Assembly (NCBI GenBank): GCA_948144175.1
Contig: CANXME010000213.1
Coordinates: forward strand, 2,023,501-2,087,500
Direction of reading: 5' to 3'
Source of the DNA: Closterium sp. NIES-65
Taxonomy: Eukaryota; Streptophyta; Zygnematophyceae; Desmidiales; Closteriaceae
DNA: 64,000 nucleotides
Positions 19,801 through 27,399 of this stretch are shown here, one piece after another. The notes below the pieces were generated by a model, which saw only the letters and a program-made list of their open reading frames with translations, ran no database searches and was not told the DNA's origin. Positions within the stretch are counted from its first letter, which is position 1; every line of letters starts with the position of its first letter. Both the position numbers and the translations under genes were made by a program.

Positions 19801-22775
19801 CCTACCGCACTCCTTCCCTCCCCCCTCCCCCGGACTTCCTTGTGCCGGTTCCCCCCCCGGTAGACCCCCTCCCCCCTCAGGTTCCTGCCCCCTCAGGTGT
19901 GTCCCAGGTAGACGCCGTCGACCCGGTCGAGGTTACTGGTGACTCTGGTGCTGCTGCGGGTGCTGAGCCTGGGGGTGCTGACTCTGGGGGTGCTGTGCGC
20001 GGGGGTGCTGAGCGTGGGGGTGCTACTGCTGGGGGTGCTGGGCCTGAGGGTGCTACTGCGGAGGGTGCGGAGCCTGGGGGTGCTGAGCCGGGGGGTGCTG
20101 TGCCTGGAGGTGCTGGGTCTGGGGGTGCTGGGTCGGGAGCTGCTGAGCCTGGGGATGCTGAGCTGGGAGCTGCTGAGCCTGGGGGTGCTGCGTCTGGAGC
20201 TGCTGAGCCTGGGGTTTCTCCTGCTGCTGCGTCTAGCCGGGAGCCCCTCTCTCCACAGGAGCTGCGCGAGTGGTTCGCTCGCCGCTGGAGGCGTGCTGCT
20301 GAGTCTGGAGGTGCTGCTGGAGCTGGAGCTGGAGCTTCTTCGACCGTCGGGGGTGCGGGTGCTGCCGGTCCCGGAGCTTCTGGACCTGCGGGTCCTCCTG
20401 GAGCTGGAGCTGCTGAGGGCGTTGGTGCTGAGCCTACTGCTGTTGGTCCTGCCGCTGGAGGTGTGGGTGGCGCTGGTGCTGTCGCTGAGGGTGCTGGTGC
20501 TGTCCCTGCTGAGACTGGAGCTGCCGCGCGGCCTCGGCCGTACTTCGTTCCGCTCCTTCAGCAGGTTCTTGGTCTTTCTCCTCTAGTAGAGGGTCCACCG
20601 CCTGTCCAGTCGCAGTCCCTGCTGGAGCCTTCCTCTCCACTGCCTGCTCCCTCTCCTTACACTGGTCCTACTGGAGGTCTTGCTGAGCGTCGTGAGCCTG
20701 CGTCTCGTCCCGCGTCGCCTGTTCGTGCTGCTCGCGCTAGTGGTCGCAGTTCGCGTCAGCGTCCTCCTCCTGTCCCTGGCACGCACCGGATGTCTTTGCG
20801 TCCGTCCACTGCTCCTCTGCGTGCCCCTTTGCCTTCTCCTCCCGAGTCCTTTCTTCCTGCGCTTGCCGACCCTGAGTCGGACTCTCTTCGTGCTGCCAGT
20901 CCTACTGTCACGCGTCTGCTTGCTACTGTCGTCACTGACCCCTCTTTTGAGTCCACTGCTGCGTCTGCTCTAGTCGCTGAGCTCGTCGAATTTGCTGCTC
21001 GCTGTCGTCTCGACTACGCTGCTAGTCTTGTTGCTGAGTTTGCGTCTGTCTGTCCTCCGTCCGTCGGGGGTGAGTGTGCTCTTGGCACGGACGTCCTAGA
21101 GGACAGGCAGGAGGAGTTACAGTGTCTAGCGGCTGCTTCACCTCATCTCGCGTCTGTACTGCTTGCCCCTGAGGGAGACCCGGATGCACTAGACATCCCG
21201 ACTCCGCGTTCTTACGCGGAGGCCGTAGAGGGTCCCTACTCCTCTCAGTGGCAGGCAGCTATGGATGCAGAGATGGCTTCCTGGAAGTCCACAGGCACCT
21301 ACGTTGACGCGGTTCCCCCTCCTGGGGCGAACATCGTCAGTGGCATGTGGATCTTCAGGGTGAAGCGGCCGCCGGGCTCTCCACCTGTCTTCAAGGCACG
21401 GTACGTTGCTCGTGGCTTCAGACAGCGGCAGGGAGTTGACTACTTTCAGACCTTCTCTCCCACCCCGAAGATGACTACTCTTCGGGTGCTGCTGCACATA
21501 GCCGCTCAGCGCGACTACGAGCTTCACTCTCTCGACTTCAGCACTGCGTTCTTGCAGGGTAGCGTGCACGAGGAGATCTGGCTTCGCCGTCCACCTGGCT
21601 TCACTGGGACTTTCCCTCCTGGCACCCAGTGGAGCCTCCGACGGCCAGTCTACGGTCTTCGCCAGGCACCGCGTGAGTGGCACGACACACTGAGGACTAC
21701 GCTTGCGGCTCTTGGGTTTGCTCCTTCTACTGCTGACCCGTCGCTGTTTCTTCGCACCGACACTTCCCTGCCGCCGTTCTACATCCTCGTGTACGTCGAC
21801 GACTTGGTCTTTGCCACAGCGGACACTACTGGACTCGCCTACGTGAAGTCCGCGCTGCTGAAGAGACACACGTGCACAGACCTGGGTGAACTGCGCAGCT
21901 ACCTTGGCTTGCAGATCACTCGGGACAGAGCACGTCGCACCATTACCTTGACTCAGTCACACATGGTGCAGCAGGTCCTTCAGCGCTTCGGCTTCACGTA
22001 CTCCTCGCCTCAGGCCACTCCTCTGCCTACTCGCCACTCACTCTCAGCTCTGCCTTCGGATGAGTCCGTAGAGTCGAGTGGTCCGTATGCAGAGCTTGTT
22101 GGCTGCCTCATGTACCTGATGACCTGCACACGACCTGACCTTGCATACCCTCTGAGCATTCTTGCACGCTATGTTGCTCCTGGGAGACACAGACCGGAGC
22201 ACATGGCTGCAGCGAAGAGGGTATTGCGCTACCTGTGCAGTACGTCGGGCATGGGGCTAGTGCTTGGAGGGCGGAGTCCAGTGGTCCTTACCGGCCACGC
22301 GGACGCTTCTTGGGCTGACGACCAGGCTACGCAGCGGTCGTCACAGGGTTACACCTTCAGCCTTGGTTCCGGCTCTGTCTCGTGGCGGTCTACTCGCTCG
22401 TCTTCGGTTCTCGGCTCCAGTTGCGAGGCTGAGATCTACGCCGGGGCCATGGCTGCACAGGAGCTTCGCTGGCTCACCTACCTGCTGACTGACCTTGGAG
22501 AGCCGCCTCGTTCTCCTCCAGTGCTGTACGTAGACAACAAGGCCATGCTGGCCTTGTGTCGAGAGCAGCGCTTGGAGCACAGAACGAAGCACATTGCTCT
22601 CCGCTACTTCCTTGCTCGTGAGCTGCAGCAGCGTGGTCAGTTGCGACTTGCGTACGTGGCATCTGAGGCCAACACTGCTGATGTGTTCACCAAGGCACTC
22701 GCGCCTTGTGACCATCAGCGCTTTTGCACCCACCTGGGTCTTGTACCTGTCTTGCCTCACTTGCTCTCCTCTTGA
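16887..22775 (+). CDS. E3 Copia Gag-Pol polyprotein, 1962 aa
   Basis: The start is ATG 16887 (CGCCATGG context). The frame is open 24 bases further upstream but only from a TTG. Domains in order: Gag of the UBN2 type (residues about 1-240), a polyglycine tract (nt 17680-17925), and an expanded zinc knuckle C386-x13-C400-x3-H404-x4-C409. Then come an aspartic protease DSGAS (D516), the integrase zinc finger H672/H677-C710/C713 and the integrase triad D740, D809, E845. A pentapeptide-repeat linker follows (nt 19960-20220). RT has FYILVYVDD at about 1636, and RNase H has D1806 and a C-terminal ANTADVFTKAL. PR-IN-RT-RH order defines Ty1/Copia. The protein is longer than usual Copia polyproteins because of the Gly tract and linker. 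No frameshift or stop is seen, so it may be functional and serve E1, E2 and E4 in trans. Confidence 0.95.
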   Translation: MATPSVLAFDAEGRAIDFEVWLDDLQLFLQCDRADDLSLFDLTSGASPAPAADADPTVRSQWATRDAAARLAVRRHLPTSERAHFSQYKSAQTLYDAVVARYSSPATAALSRLMLPYLFPDLSAFPTVADLITHLRTSDTRYRAALPAEFCAKNPPPMYIALYYVVARLPDSLRVVRDHFLAVCPTTLTVDLLEKALLAAEKSIVAVGASRGDPRTPIFEGCSPSPLLPSVASAVAADLLGLESVGAASTPSGRRRSSKGKGGKGAGGAGGGGGGGGGGGGGSGGGGGTSGGGGGGGGSSGGDGGGGGCSGGGGGGGGGGGGGGSGGGGGGGGGGAGRGGTQQRSGGGGGQRSQRQQQQRSRDIPPPQQLREWYAGRQRGGGTGPCTYVLRSGDRAGEQCGGAHATQRCFGRLTDAWRQQFPGASEIPRWDELLRAGVAIFDLDFDAILAAMYAVDYSEENEGYRCFQPDPGIGTAALGACEAAALGASASVLSGTGETALSGTASSSSSLTFTLDSGASRSFFRDRTTLTPLGRPVAVSLADPSGGLVLSHFSTVLPCPAAPSGTLSGLYLPSFSTNLVSGADLQDVGVHQFTPASQRVTHCTEARTGRHLATFSRRPGSSLYTLTVESPPVPASGQVAASGQVLAAASRSGPESAPCSSRLLSHETLLWHHRLGHPSLPRLRSMASRVLVSGLPQSLPPLPSGPGPSCVPCVEGRLRATPHSSHFPPTEAPLQTLHMDVWGPAPVRGQGHERYFLLVVDDYSRYTTVLPLRSKGAVTEVLIDWIREARLQLRKSFGSDFPVLRLHSDRGGEFSSRLLRDYCRARGIRQTFTLPDSPQQNGIAERRIGMVMDVARTSMMHAAAPHFLWPFAVRYAAHQLNLHPRVSRPAMSPALLWTGKVGDASVFRVWGSRAFVRDLSADKLSPRAAPCVFLGFPSDAPGWQFYHPSSRRVLSSQDVTFDESVPFYRLFPYRTPSLPPPPDFLVPVPPPVDPLPPQVPAPSGVSQVDAVDPVEVTGDSGAAAGAEPGGADSGGAVRGGAERGGATAGGAGPEGATAEGAEPGGAEPGGAVPGGAGSGGAGSGAAEPGDAELGAAEPGGAASGAAEPGVSPAAASSREPLSPQELREWFARRWRRAAESGGAAGAGAGASSTVGGAGAAGPGASGPAGPPGAGAAEGVGAEPTAVGPAAGGVGGAGAVAEGAGAVPAETGAAARPRPYFVPLLQQVLGLSPLVEGPPPVQSQSLLEPSSPLPAPSPYTGPTGGLAERREPASRPASPVRAARASGRSSRQRPPPVPGTHRMSLRPSTAPLRAPLPSPPESFLPALADPESDSLRAASPTVTRLLATVVTDPSFESTAASALVAELVEFAARCRLDYAASLVAEFASVCPPSVGGECALGTDVLEDRQEELQCLAAASPHLASVLLAPEGDPDALDIPTPRSYAEAVEGPYSSQWQAAMDAEMASWKSTGTYVDAVPPPGANIVSGMWIFRVKRPPGSPPVFKARYVARGFRQRQGVDYFQTFSPTPKMTTLRVLLHIAAQRDYELHSLDFSTAFLQGSVHEEIWLRRPPGFTGTFPPGTQWSLRRPVYGLRQAPREWHDTLRTTLAALGFAPSTADPSLFLRTDTSLPPFYILVYVDDLVFATADTTGLAYVKSALLKRHTCTDLGELRSYLGLQITRDRARRTITLTQSHMVQQVLQRFGFTYSSPQATPLPTRHSLSALPSDESVESSGPYAELVGCLMYLMTCTRPDLAYPLSILARYVAPGRHRPEHMAAAKRVLRYLCSTSGMGLVLGGRSPVVLTGHADASWADDQATQRSSQGYTFSLGSGSVSWRSTRSSSVLGSSCEAEIYAGAMAAQELRWLTYLLTDLGEPPRSPPVLYVDNKAMLALCREQRLEHRTKHIALRYFLARELQQRGQLRLAYVASEANTADVFTKALAPCDHQRFCTHLGLVPVLPHLLSS
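19960..20220 (+). repeat. Minisatellite encoding Gly/Ala/Glu/Pro pentapeptides in E3
   Basis: The unit GCTGAGCCTGGGGGT (15 bp) and variants code for AEPGG-like repeats between integrase and RT, in frame with the polyprotein. Because units are 15 bp, gain or loss keeps the frame. It probably forms a flexible linker. Confidence 0.85.
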
Positions 22776-22986
22776 CTTCACTTGTAGTGTGACATATATA
22801 TATACCTGCTCTTGCTTGTCTAGTTTTATATATATGTCTGTACTCCTGCATGTGAACTGGCCTCTGGCCCTGCTCTTGTGCTCGGACTGTGTGGTGACTT
22901 TGTGATCCACCCTGAGCTTGCTTTGCTTTGCTTTGCTTGACTGGTCTTGTGACCCTTTGTTCTCCCCCACTTAGCCTATGGGGGTG
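22776..22986 (+). promoter_or_regulatory. E3 3' UTR with TA dyad and hairpin polypurine tract
   Basis: Two TATATATA blocks (about 22793-22803 and 22826-22835) flank a conserved segment CCTGCTCTTGCTTGTCTAG, also found in E1 and E10. At the end, CCCCCA (about 22964) and TGGGGG (about 22979) can pair around a 9-nt loop, which places the polypurine tract inside a hairpin directly before the 3' LTR. Confidence 0.6.
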
Positions 22987-23118
22987 TGTCAGAGTATTAT
23001 AGCTGATGCATGTTTGTAGGCTATAGTGGGGTAGCACATATGGGGTACAGCTTTCTAGGGTTGTATTTGTACCCAACTCTGACTTAGTCATTCCCATTTC
23101 CTGTACACTTGTTTCACA
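22987..23118 (+). repeat. 3' LTR of E3
   Basis: 132 bp, TG...CA, followed by the GGCCC duplication at 23119-23123. Confidence 0.92.
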
Positions 23119-23845
23119 GGCCCGTGGTGGGCCCCTTTCACCACACCGCCTCCCCCCCCCCCCCTCCCCCTGCCATTTCCCGTCGTCCGTCGAGGCGACC
23201 TGAGGGGGCCGCTTGCGAGCTGTGGGGTGGCGGGTATGGGGGTGCTCGGTGTGCCTTCCTCCCTTTGCTCCTCCTCCTCCTTCGTCTCCCACTGCTGCAG
23301 CTGTCGCTGAGGGGGGTGGTTGTGTGGGAGACTCGGCTTTAGGGTTTAAGGGGGGTGCGTGGGAGTGCAGCTAGCGGTGTAGCAGTGGGTGTGCATCAGG
23401 GGGGTGGGACTGTGTGCGGGAGGTTGAGTGGAGGTTGTCAGTTTGTCGTTCGCAGCACCTGTAGTCCGGGGCGCTGTCCCGGTAGCCCAGTCGTAGCCAG
23501 CTGTGCCAGCCGCCCGTGGGTCCGTTGCCCGTCCGCCGCTATTTGAGCCGCGGGGCCTGTTACTCCTGTAGTCCGGGCGCTGTCCGGTAGCCGCTGTGCC
23601 AGTGTGCCTCCGGTTGCCCGTGTGCCTGCAGCTTCAGCCGTCGCCTCCTATCTCCTCTCCCCTCACTCTCTCTCCTCCTCCTCACTTGCCCGTTGTGACT
23701 ACCACTAGCTCTGCTCATAATTGTGAACTCTAAACTATTACTTCTTGAACTTGTGCTGAGAATGTGTGGTGACATTGTGATCCACCCTGAGCTTGTACTA
23801 CTTTGCCTGCTCTACTGATTACACCCCACTTTGGCTATGGGGGTG
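23119..23845 (+). other. E2 interior, right part
   Basis: Non-coding remainder of E2 after E3. It has C-rich and CTCCTCC-rich runs, and a block at 23455-23515 that is the reverse complement of 3670-3730 in E4. The final 90 bases (23765-23845) resemble the 3' UTR of the autonomous Copia elements. They contain GTGGTGACATTGTGATCCA and CCCCACTTTGGCTATGGGGG. No gene is seen. Confidence 0.7.
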
Positions 23846-23975
23846 TGTCAGAATATTATTCTTATGTTCTAGCCTATAGTGGGGTGCTCTATAGCGAGTA
23901 CAACCCTTCTAGGGTTTGCTATTTGTATCCCCATTTCTGCTAGTTCATCCCTCTTTCTTTCTTCTAATTTTGTCA
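23846..23975 (+). repeat. 3' LTR of E2
   Basis: 130 bp, with one difference from 15111-15240 (G to A near position 31). It is followed by the CTGTC duplication. Confidence 0.9.
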
Positions 23976-26041
23976 CTGTCGGTAAGTCGTCCAGGAAAAT
24001 GTCGCTGTACTGCTTCAACAGTGCTACCAGGTCACTCGGTACGTCGGCCAGCAGTTTCTGTAAATCCCCTCCTTTGTCTGCTGCCTCAGCTTCCCGAATG
24101 TCGATCGCGTACACGTCAGCTCCTGGCGCTACGGCGCGTTTCATCGTGATCGCGTTGACACGCACCGACGAAGACTCAGGCAAGCCCCAGCGAGGTAAGG
24201 CGATGTTGTTACCGTTCACTCGCACGGTGCATTCACCCGTCGTCTAGTCGATTCGCAGATTGTGTCGTCGCAGCCAATCACGCCCGAGTAAAATATCACT
24301 TCCGTCGAGGGTCGTTGCGAGCATTTCCTGGCTAAACGTGAAGTTACCCCCACATCGAATCCGAACCCGGTCTACGCGTTCCCGTATTGCTAGCGGTGTG
24401 CCGTCTGCCAGTCTTGCGTCGATCTCAGGTAAACATCTGTCCAGTGGCAGTCGCAGTTTTCGTGCTGTAGCAGTGTGGGGCTGTGATGAGGCTGTTGATG
24501 AGGCTGTGGGTGGCTCCCCCGTCTACGAAGATTTTAACTAAGTCCGTCCCGATTTTCCCACTAAGCAGTATGGGGCTGTCTACCGTAGTCCCCTCCTTAT
24601 TCGGCCGAGTGTGGTCGATTGCGTGAACCGGCACAATCACTCGGTTAGGGTCGGTTGGGTCGGGCGAGTGGCGTGACCTGTCAGTAGAGGGCCCGTCTGC
24701 TACTGACTCCCAGCGTTTCCCTGCTGCTTGGTCTGTTTCTGCTGCTCAGCTTCCCCCTTTCCCTTAGCGTTTTCCGGGCATTCGCTCTTGCGATGTCCCG
24801 GCCGATTGCACGCAAAGTAGCGCCCTTTGAACGGTGCGGCAGCGGCATTTGCGACGACGGCACGTACCGTGGCGCCCTCGTTCATCCCACGAGGCCGATG
24901 TCCCCAATTGCTGCTTCCGTAGGACCCCGGTCTCGGTCGGCGGAAGAAATCATGTTTCTCCGCCATAGCAAGAATTATCTTGAAAGTCGGTGACGCCGCG
25001 AAGCTGGATTTCCTGAGCGATGTCCTGCTTCAGGCCGCCGATGTAGCGGTCGATGCGCTTGCTCTCGTGCATGTATCCCACCTGCTCGCATAGCGCCAGA
25101 AATCCGCTCGTGTAGTCTTGGACGGAACCGAGTTGGCGCCAAGTGCGGAGCTTCTGTCGCGCCGCGATTGAAGCCGCGATTGGCTCGAAACGAGCGCCCA
25201 GACCTGTGCACCACGCGTCCCACGTGCGATAATGGGGCACCTCCACGAAATACGGCAGCGCCCAGGGTCCGGTTTGTCCTTCCCGTGTCGGTAGAGTCGC
25301 GTAGTCTACCGGCTTCGTGATGATGACGCGCCACCAGTCCATGGCGGGTCCTCGCAGCAACGACACGGCGTAGCGAATCTTCGCCGTATCCTCCGAGACG
25401 TAGTTCGCTTCGAAGAAAACGTTCAACTTCAAGAGCCACGCCTGAACGGTAGGACCACCCCGCTGACTTGGGTCAAAGCATGGCGGACGCTGCGGCTTTA
25501 GCGGCATCGGCGACGGAAGAGTTGATTCGCCGGCCGGCACTGAAATCGTGACTCGAGGCTGAGTCCTGGCCGCATTCGTCGCGTCGGGGTGTGTCGTGCC
25601 GTGGTTGTCGTCTCCGTCATGGCGGACGACGCCATCACTTGCGGCGCTCGCGGGTTGCCCCACACTTCCGTGCTGTGAAGTCTGTGGTGCGGGCTGAATC
25701 GGAGTGCCAGGTGCTTGGGATTGTGCTTGTGTGAGGTCGTTTTGGAGGGACGAGCGTTCTGCCGTCAGCGTCGCGATTTCCTTAGCGCTCTCATGGATTT
25801 GTCGCAGCAGATCGTTCAAGTGCTCATGCGTGAGAGTCGTCGATATGTTCAGCCATTTCGAAGGGCGTCGGCTCGTCTTAGTCCAGGCGCAGTCGTGGCT
25901 GCACGCGTTTACGAGAGAAAACGAGGAGAGCGGCTCCTAGGTGCTAAGGTACGTGAGTCCCTTCGAGTGAAAAATCACAAGTTGATTTCCTGGGGTGCGG
26001 AGATGCGCTGTCCGAAAAGAAAAGGGGCTCTGAATACCAAG
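23976..26041 (-). pseudogene. E0 gag, protease and start of pol (broken)
   Basis: Reading right to left, a gag frame (about 25819-24950) contains the Retrotrans_gag block with FEANYVSEDTAKIRYAVSLLRG and WDAWCTGLGARF. A frameshift near 24960 separates it from a zinc-knuckle piece YFACNRPGHRKSEC, in which the first Cys of the usual C-x2-C-x4-H-x4-C is Tyr. A protease-like frame (24640-24425) has VDGGATHSL where VDSGATHS is usual. The last piece (24225-23981) leads to the DIFLDDLPT segment before RT, where E2 interrupts. A primer-binding-like site is next to the LTR (26023-26040). This is the 5' half of the element whose 3' half lies at 13573-15110 and 4719-5951. Confidence 0.85.
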
Positions 26042-26368
26042 TGTTACGGGTGCAATGAATCAAAGTAGCGAGAATTGCACTAAGGTGTCAAACGAGTACA
26101 AAATGTGAGCGAAGGCATGAGCGAACATTTATACGCGAAACATGCAAACGGTAACGCGGTGCATGCGAGCTAGCTAGTGCTACGCTGGAAGCGAGGCTCG
26201 GGCTAGTCCCGAAGCGTAGGCCGACACGGCCAGGCCAGCAGTGCGAGGTTTGGTGAAACAGTGCGCGCGAAGTCGGCGAAGCCCCGTTAGCAGTAACGGG
26301 AGAACAACGGTTGCTGCTGTACGCGATGTTGCAGGGTGCGCTAAGGAATATCGAGAAAATTCCTTACA
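26042..26368 (-). repeat. 5' LTR of gypsy element E0
   Basis: 327 bp, partner of 3254-3581, followed by ATTTC (26369-26373). It also matches the interrupted LTR at 26392-26898. Confidence 0.9.
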
Positions 26369-26423
26369 ATTTCCCACATTCTGTTACGGGTGCAACAAAT
26401 CGAGGTAGCGAGGATTGCACTAA

Positions 26424-26608
26424 GGGTACATTCCGCGCTGGACATGTCCCAATCGAAAGTGTCTCAATCGTTTCTACCGCACTGCATCGTATTACACCGA
26501 ATTGCACCCTAGTTTCGAAATTTTCGCGTCTCTGGTTTAGTTCGGTTCGAAGCGGTACACTCGATTGGGACACATCAATTGGGACAGTGTCCACAGCGGA
26601 ATGTACCA
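26424..26608. mobile_element. 185-bp MITE with terminal inverted repeats and TAA duplication
   Basis: It starts GGGTACATTCCGC and ends GCGGAATGTACCA. The ends pair over about 33 bp with small mismatches, and both contain TGTCCCAAT. TAA flanks it at 26421-26423 and 26609-26611. Removing the element and one TAA restores the intact LTR sequence as seen at 26042-26368 (GCACTAAGGTGTC). It has no coding capacity. A TAA duplication suggests the PIF/Harbinger superfamily. Confidence 0.85.
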
Positions 26609-26899
26609 TAAGGTGTCAAACGAGTACAAAATGTGAGCGAAGGAGTGAGCGAACATTTATACGCGAAACATGCAAACGGTAACGCGGTGCGTGCGAGCTA
26701 GCTAGTGCTACGCTGGAAGCGAGGCTCGGGCTAGTCCCGAAGCGTAGGCCGACATGGCCAAGCCAGCACTGCAAGGTTTGGTGAAACAGTGCGCGCGAAG
26801 TCGGCGAAGCCCCGTTAGCAGTAACGGGCGAACAATGGCTGCTGCTGTACGCGATGTTGCAGGGTGCGCTAAAAAATATCGAGAAAAATCCTTACTCAA

Positions 26900-26949
26900 A
26901 CCCCCCCCCCCCCCCCCCCCCCTCCCCCCCCCCCCCCCCCCCCCCCCCT
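26900..26949. repeat. Homopolymer C tract (expanded polypurine tract of E5)
   Basis: Nearly 50 C with one T break on the plus strand. The corresponding place in E0 (3582-3590) has nine. Exact length in the genome is uncertain because such runs sequence poorly. Confidence 0.8.
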
Positions 26950-27031
26950 CTTAAGAAGCCTCCTCCGCTACGCGAATGCGTGTATATCGCGGAAACCCCG
27001 GCTCCTCAGGTACACTTGCAGGGTAGGGTGG

Positions 27032-27164
27032 TGTTAGAATCTACTAGCAGGAATGAATTGACTAGATCAGGGTTTGGTACAAATATGAAACCCTAATGGG
27101 GTTGTATCCCATATTGGCTACCCCACTACAGCCTACACATATATAACATTCATAAAATTTGACA
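27032..27164 (-). repeat. 3' LTR of E6
   Basis: 133 bp, begins TGTTAGAATC and ends TTTGACA. The following interior holds the hairpin-type polypurine tract (minus strand CCCCCA...TGGGGG variant with CTCTGGGGG). Confidence 0.88.
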
Positions 27165-27399
27165 CACCCCCAGAGGCAAAGTGGGGGAGAGCAAGGGGTC
27201 ACAAGACCAGTCAACAGAAGCAAAGCAAGCTTAGGGTGGATCACAACGTCACCACACACAGTGAGCACAAGCAAAGGGCCACAAGGCCAGTTCACATGCA
27301 GCGGTATATATGCAACAACAATAGCATAGTAATCTCTACCTCGCAAGAACAAGCATGCAGGTATAGATATAGAGATCACAGTACAAACAAAGCCTACAG

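Larger units (their letters stand above)
15720..23118 (+). mobile_element. E3: intact-looking Ty1/Copia retrotransposon
   Basis: The 7399-bp element has 132-bp LTRs (15720-15851 and 22987-23118) that differ at one position by eye. Target duplication GGCCC is at 15715-15719 and 23119-23123. The primer-binding site TGGTATAGAGC starts at 15852, directly after the LTR. The leader (15852-16886) has the box AGGGCCCACC at 15891, a hairpin at 15904-15921 and long GC repeats. One uninterrupted Gag-Pol frame runs 16887-22775. The 3' UTR has TA-rich blocks and a polypurine tract TATGGGGGTG before the 3' LTR. It is inserted in the non-autonomous element E2. All parts needed for retrotransposition seem present. 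Confidence 0.93.
15111..23975 (+). mobile_element. E2: non-autonomous LTR element hosting E3
   Basis: LTRs at 15111-15240 and 23846-23975 (130 bp each, one difference by eye) are flanked by CTGTC (15106-15110 and 23976-23980). The primer-binding site TGCTATCAGAGCAGG begins at 15241. Without E3 the element is only about 1.46 kb and has no gag or pol. The interior is a GC hairpin array (15316-15460), GTCGCGGCCCCGCCC repeats (15490-15710) and a tail (23119-23845). The end of the tail resembles the 3' UTR and polypurine hairpin of the autonomous Copia elements (GTGATCCACCCTGAGCTTG). It is a TRIM/LARD-like parasite of the same family as E4, inserted just upstream of the RT domain of E0. Confidence 0.88.
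3254..26368 (-). mobile_element. E0: Ty3/gypsy chromovirus-like retrotransposon, interrupted by nested insertions
   Basis: Paired LTRs (3254-3581 and 26042-26368) are flanked by the 5-bp duplication ATTTC (3249-3253 and 26369-26373). On the minus strand the order is 5' LTR, a primer-binding site resembling initiator-Met tRNA (26023-26040), gag, protease, RT, RNase H, integrase, chromodomain, a G-rich polypurine tract, and 3' LTR. Removing the E4, E1 and E2 insertions leaves about 5.5 kb, normal for a gypsy element. PR-RT-RH-IN order plus a C-terminal chromodomain marks the chromovirus branch. The LTRs differ at roughly two dozen positions by eye, and the coding region has frameshifts and stops, so it is old and inactive. 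It lies between the bZIP and SBPase genes. Confidence 0.9.
26392..27031 (-). mobile_element. E5: 3' remnant of a second gypsy element like E0
   Basis: It has an LTR of the E0 family (26392 to about 26898, split by a MITE), then a polypurine tract grown to almost 50 C on the plus strand (about 26901-26948). The last codons of the chromodomain pol follow: on the minus strand LQVYLRSRGF then DIH and a stop, matching E0. The remnant stops at 27031, where Copia E6 begins. No further E5 sequence appears on the far side of E6, so the rest was lost. Only 23 bases separate it from the E0 LTR. Confidence 0.82.

Noticed and set aside
26392-26898. A simple solo LTR
   Set aside because: The polypurine tract and the end of the pol frame follow it, so it is the 3' end of a truncated element.
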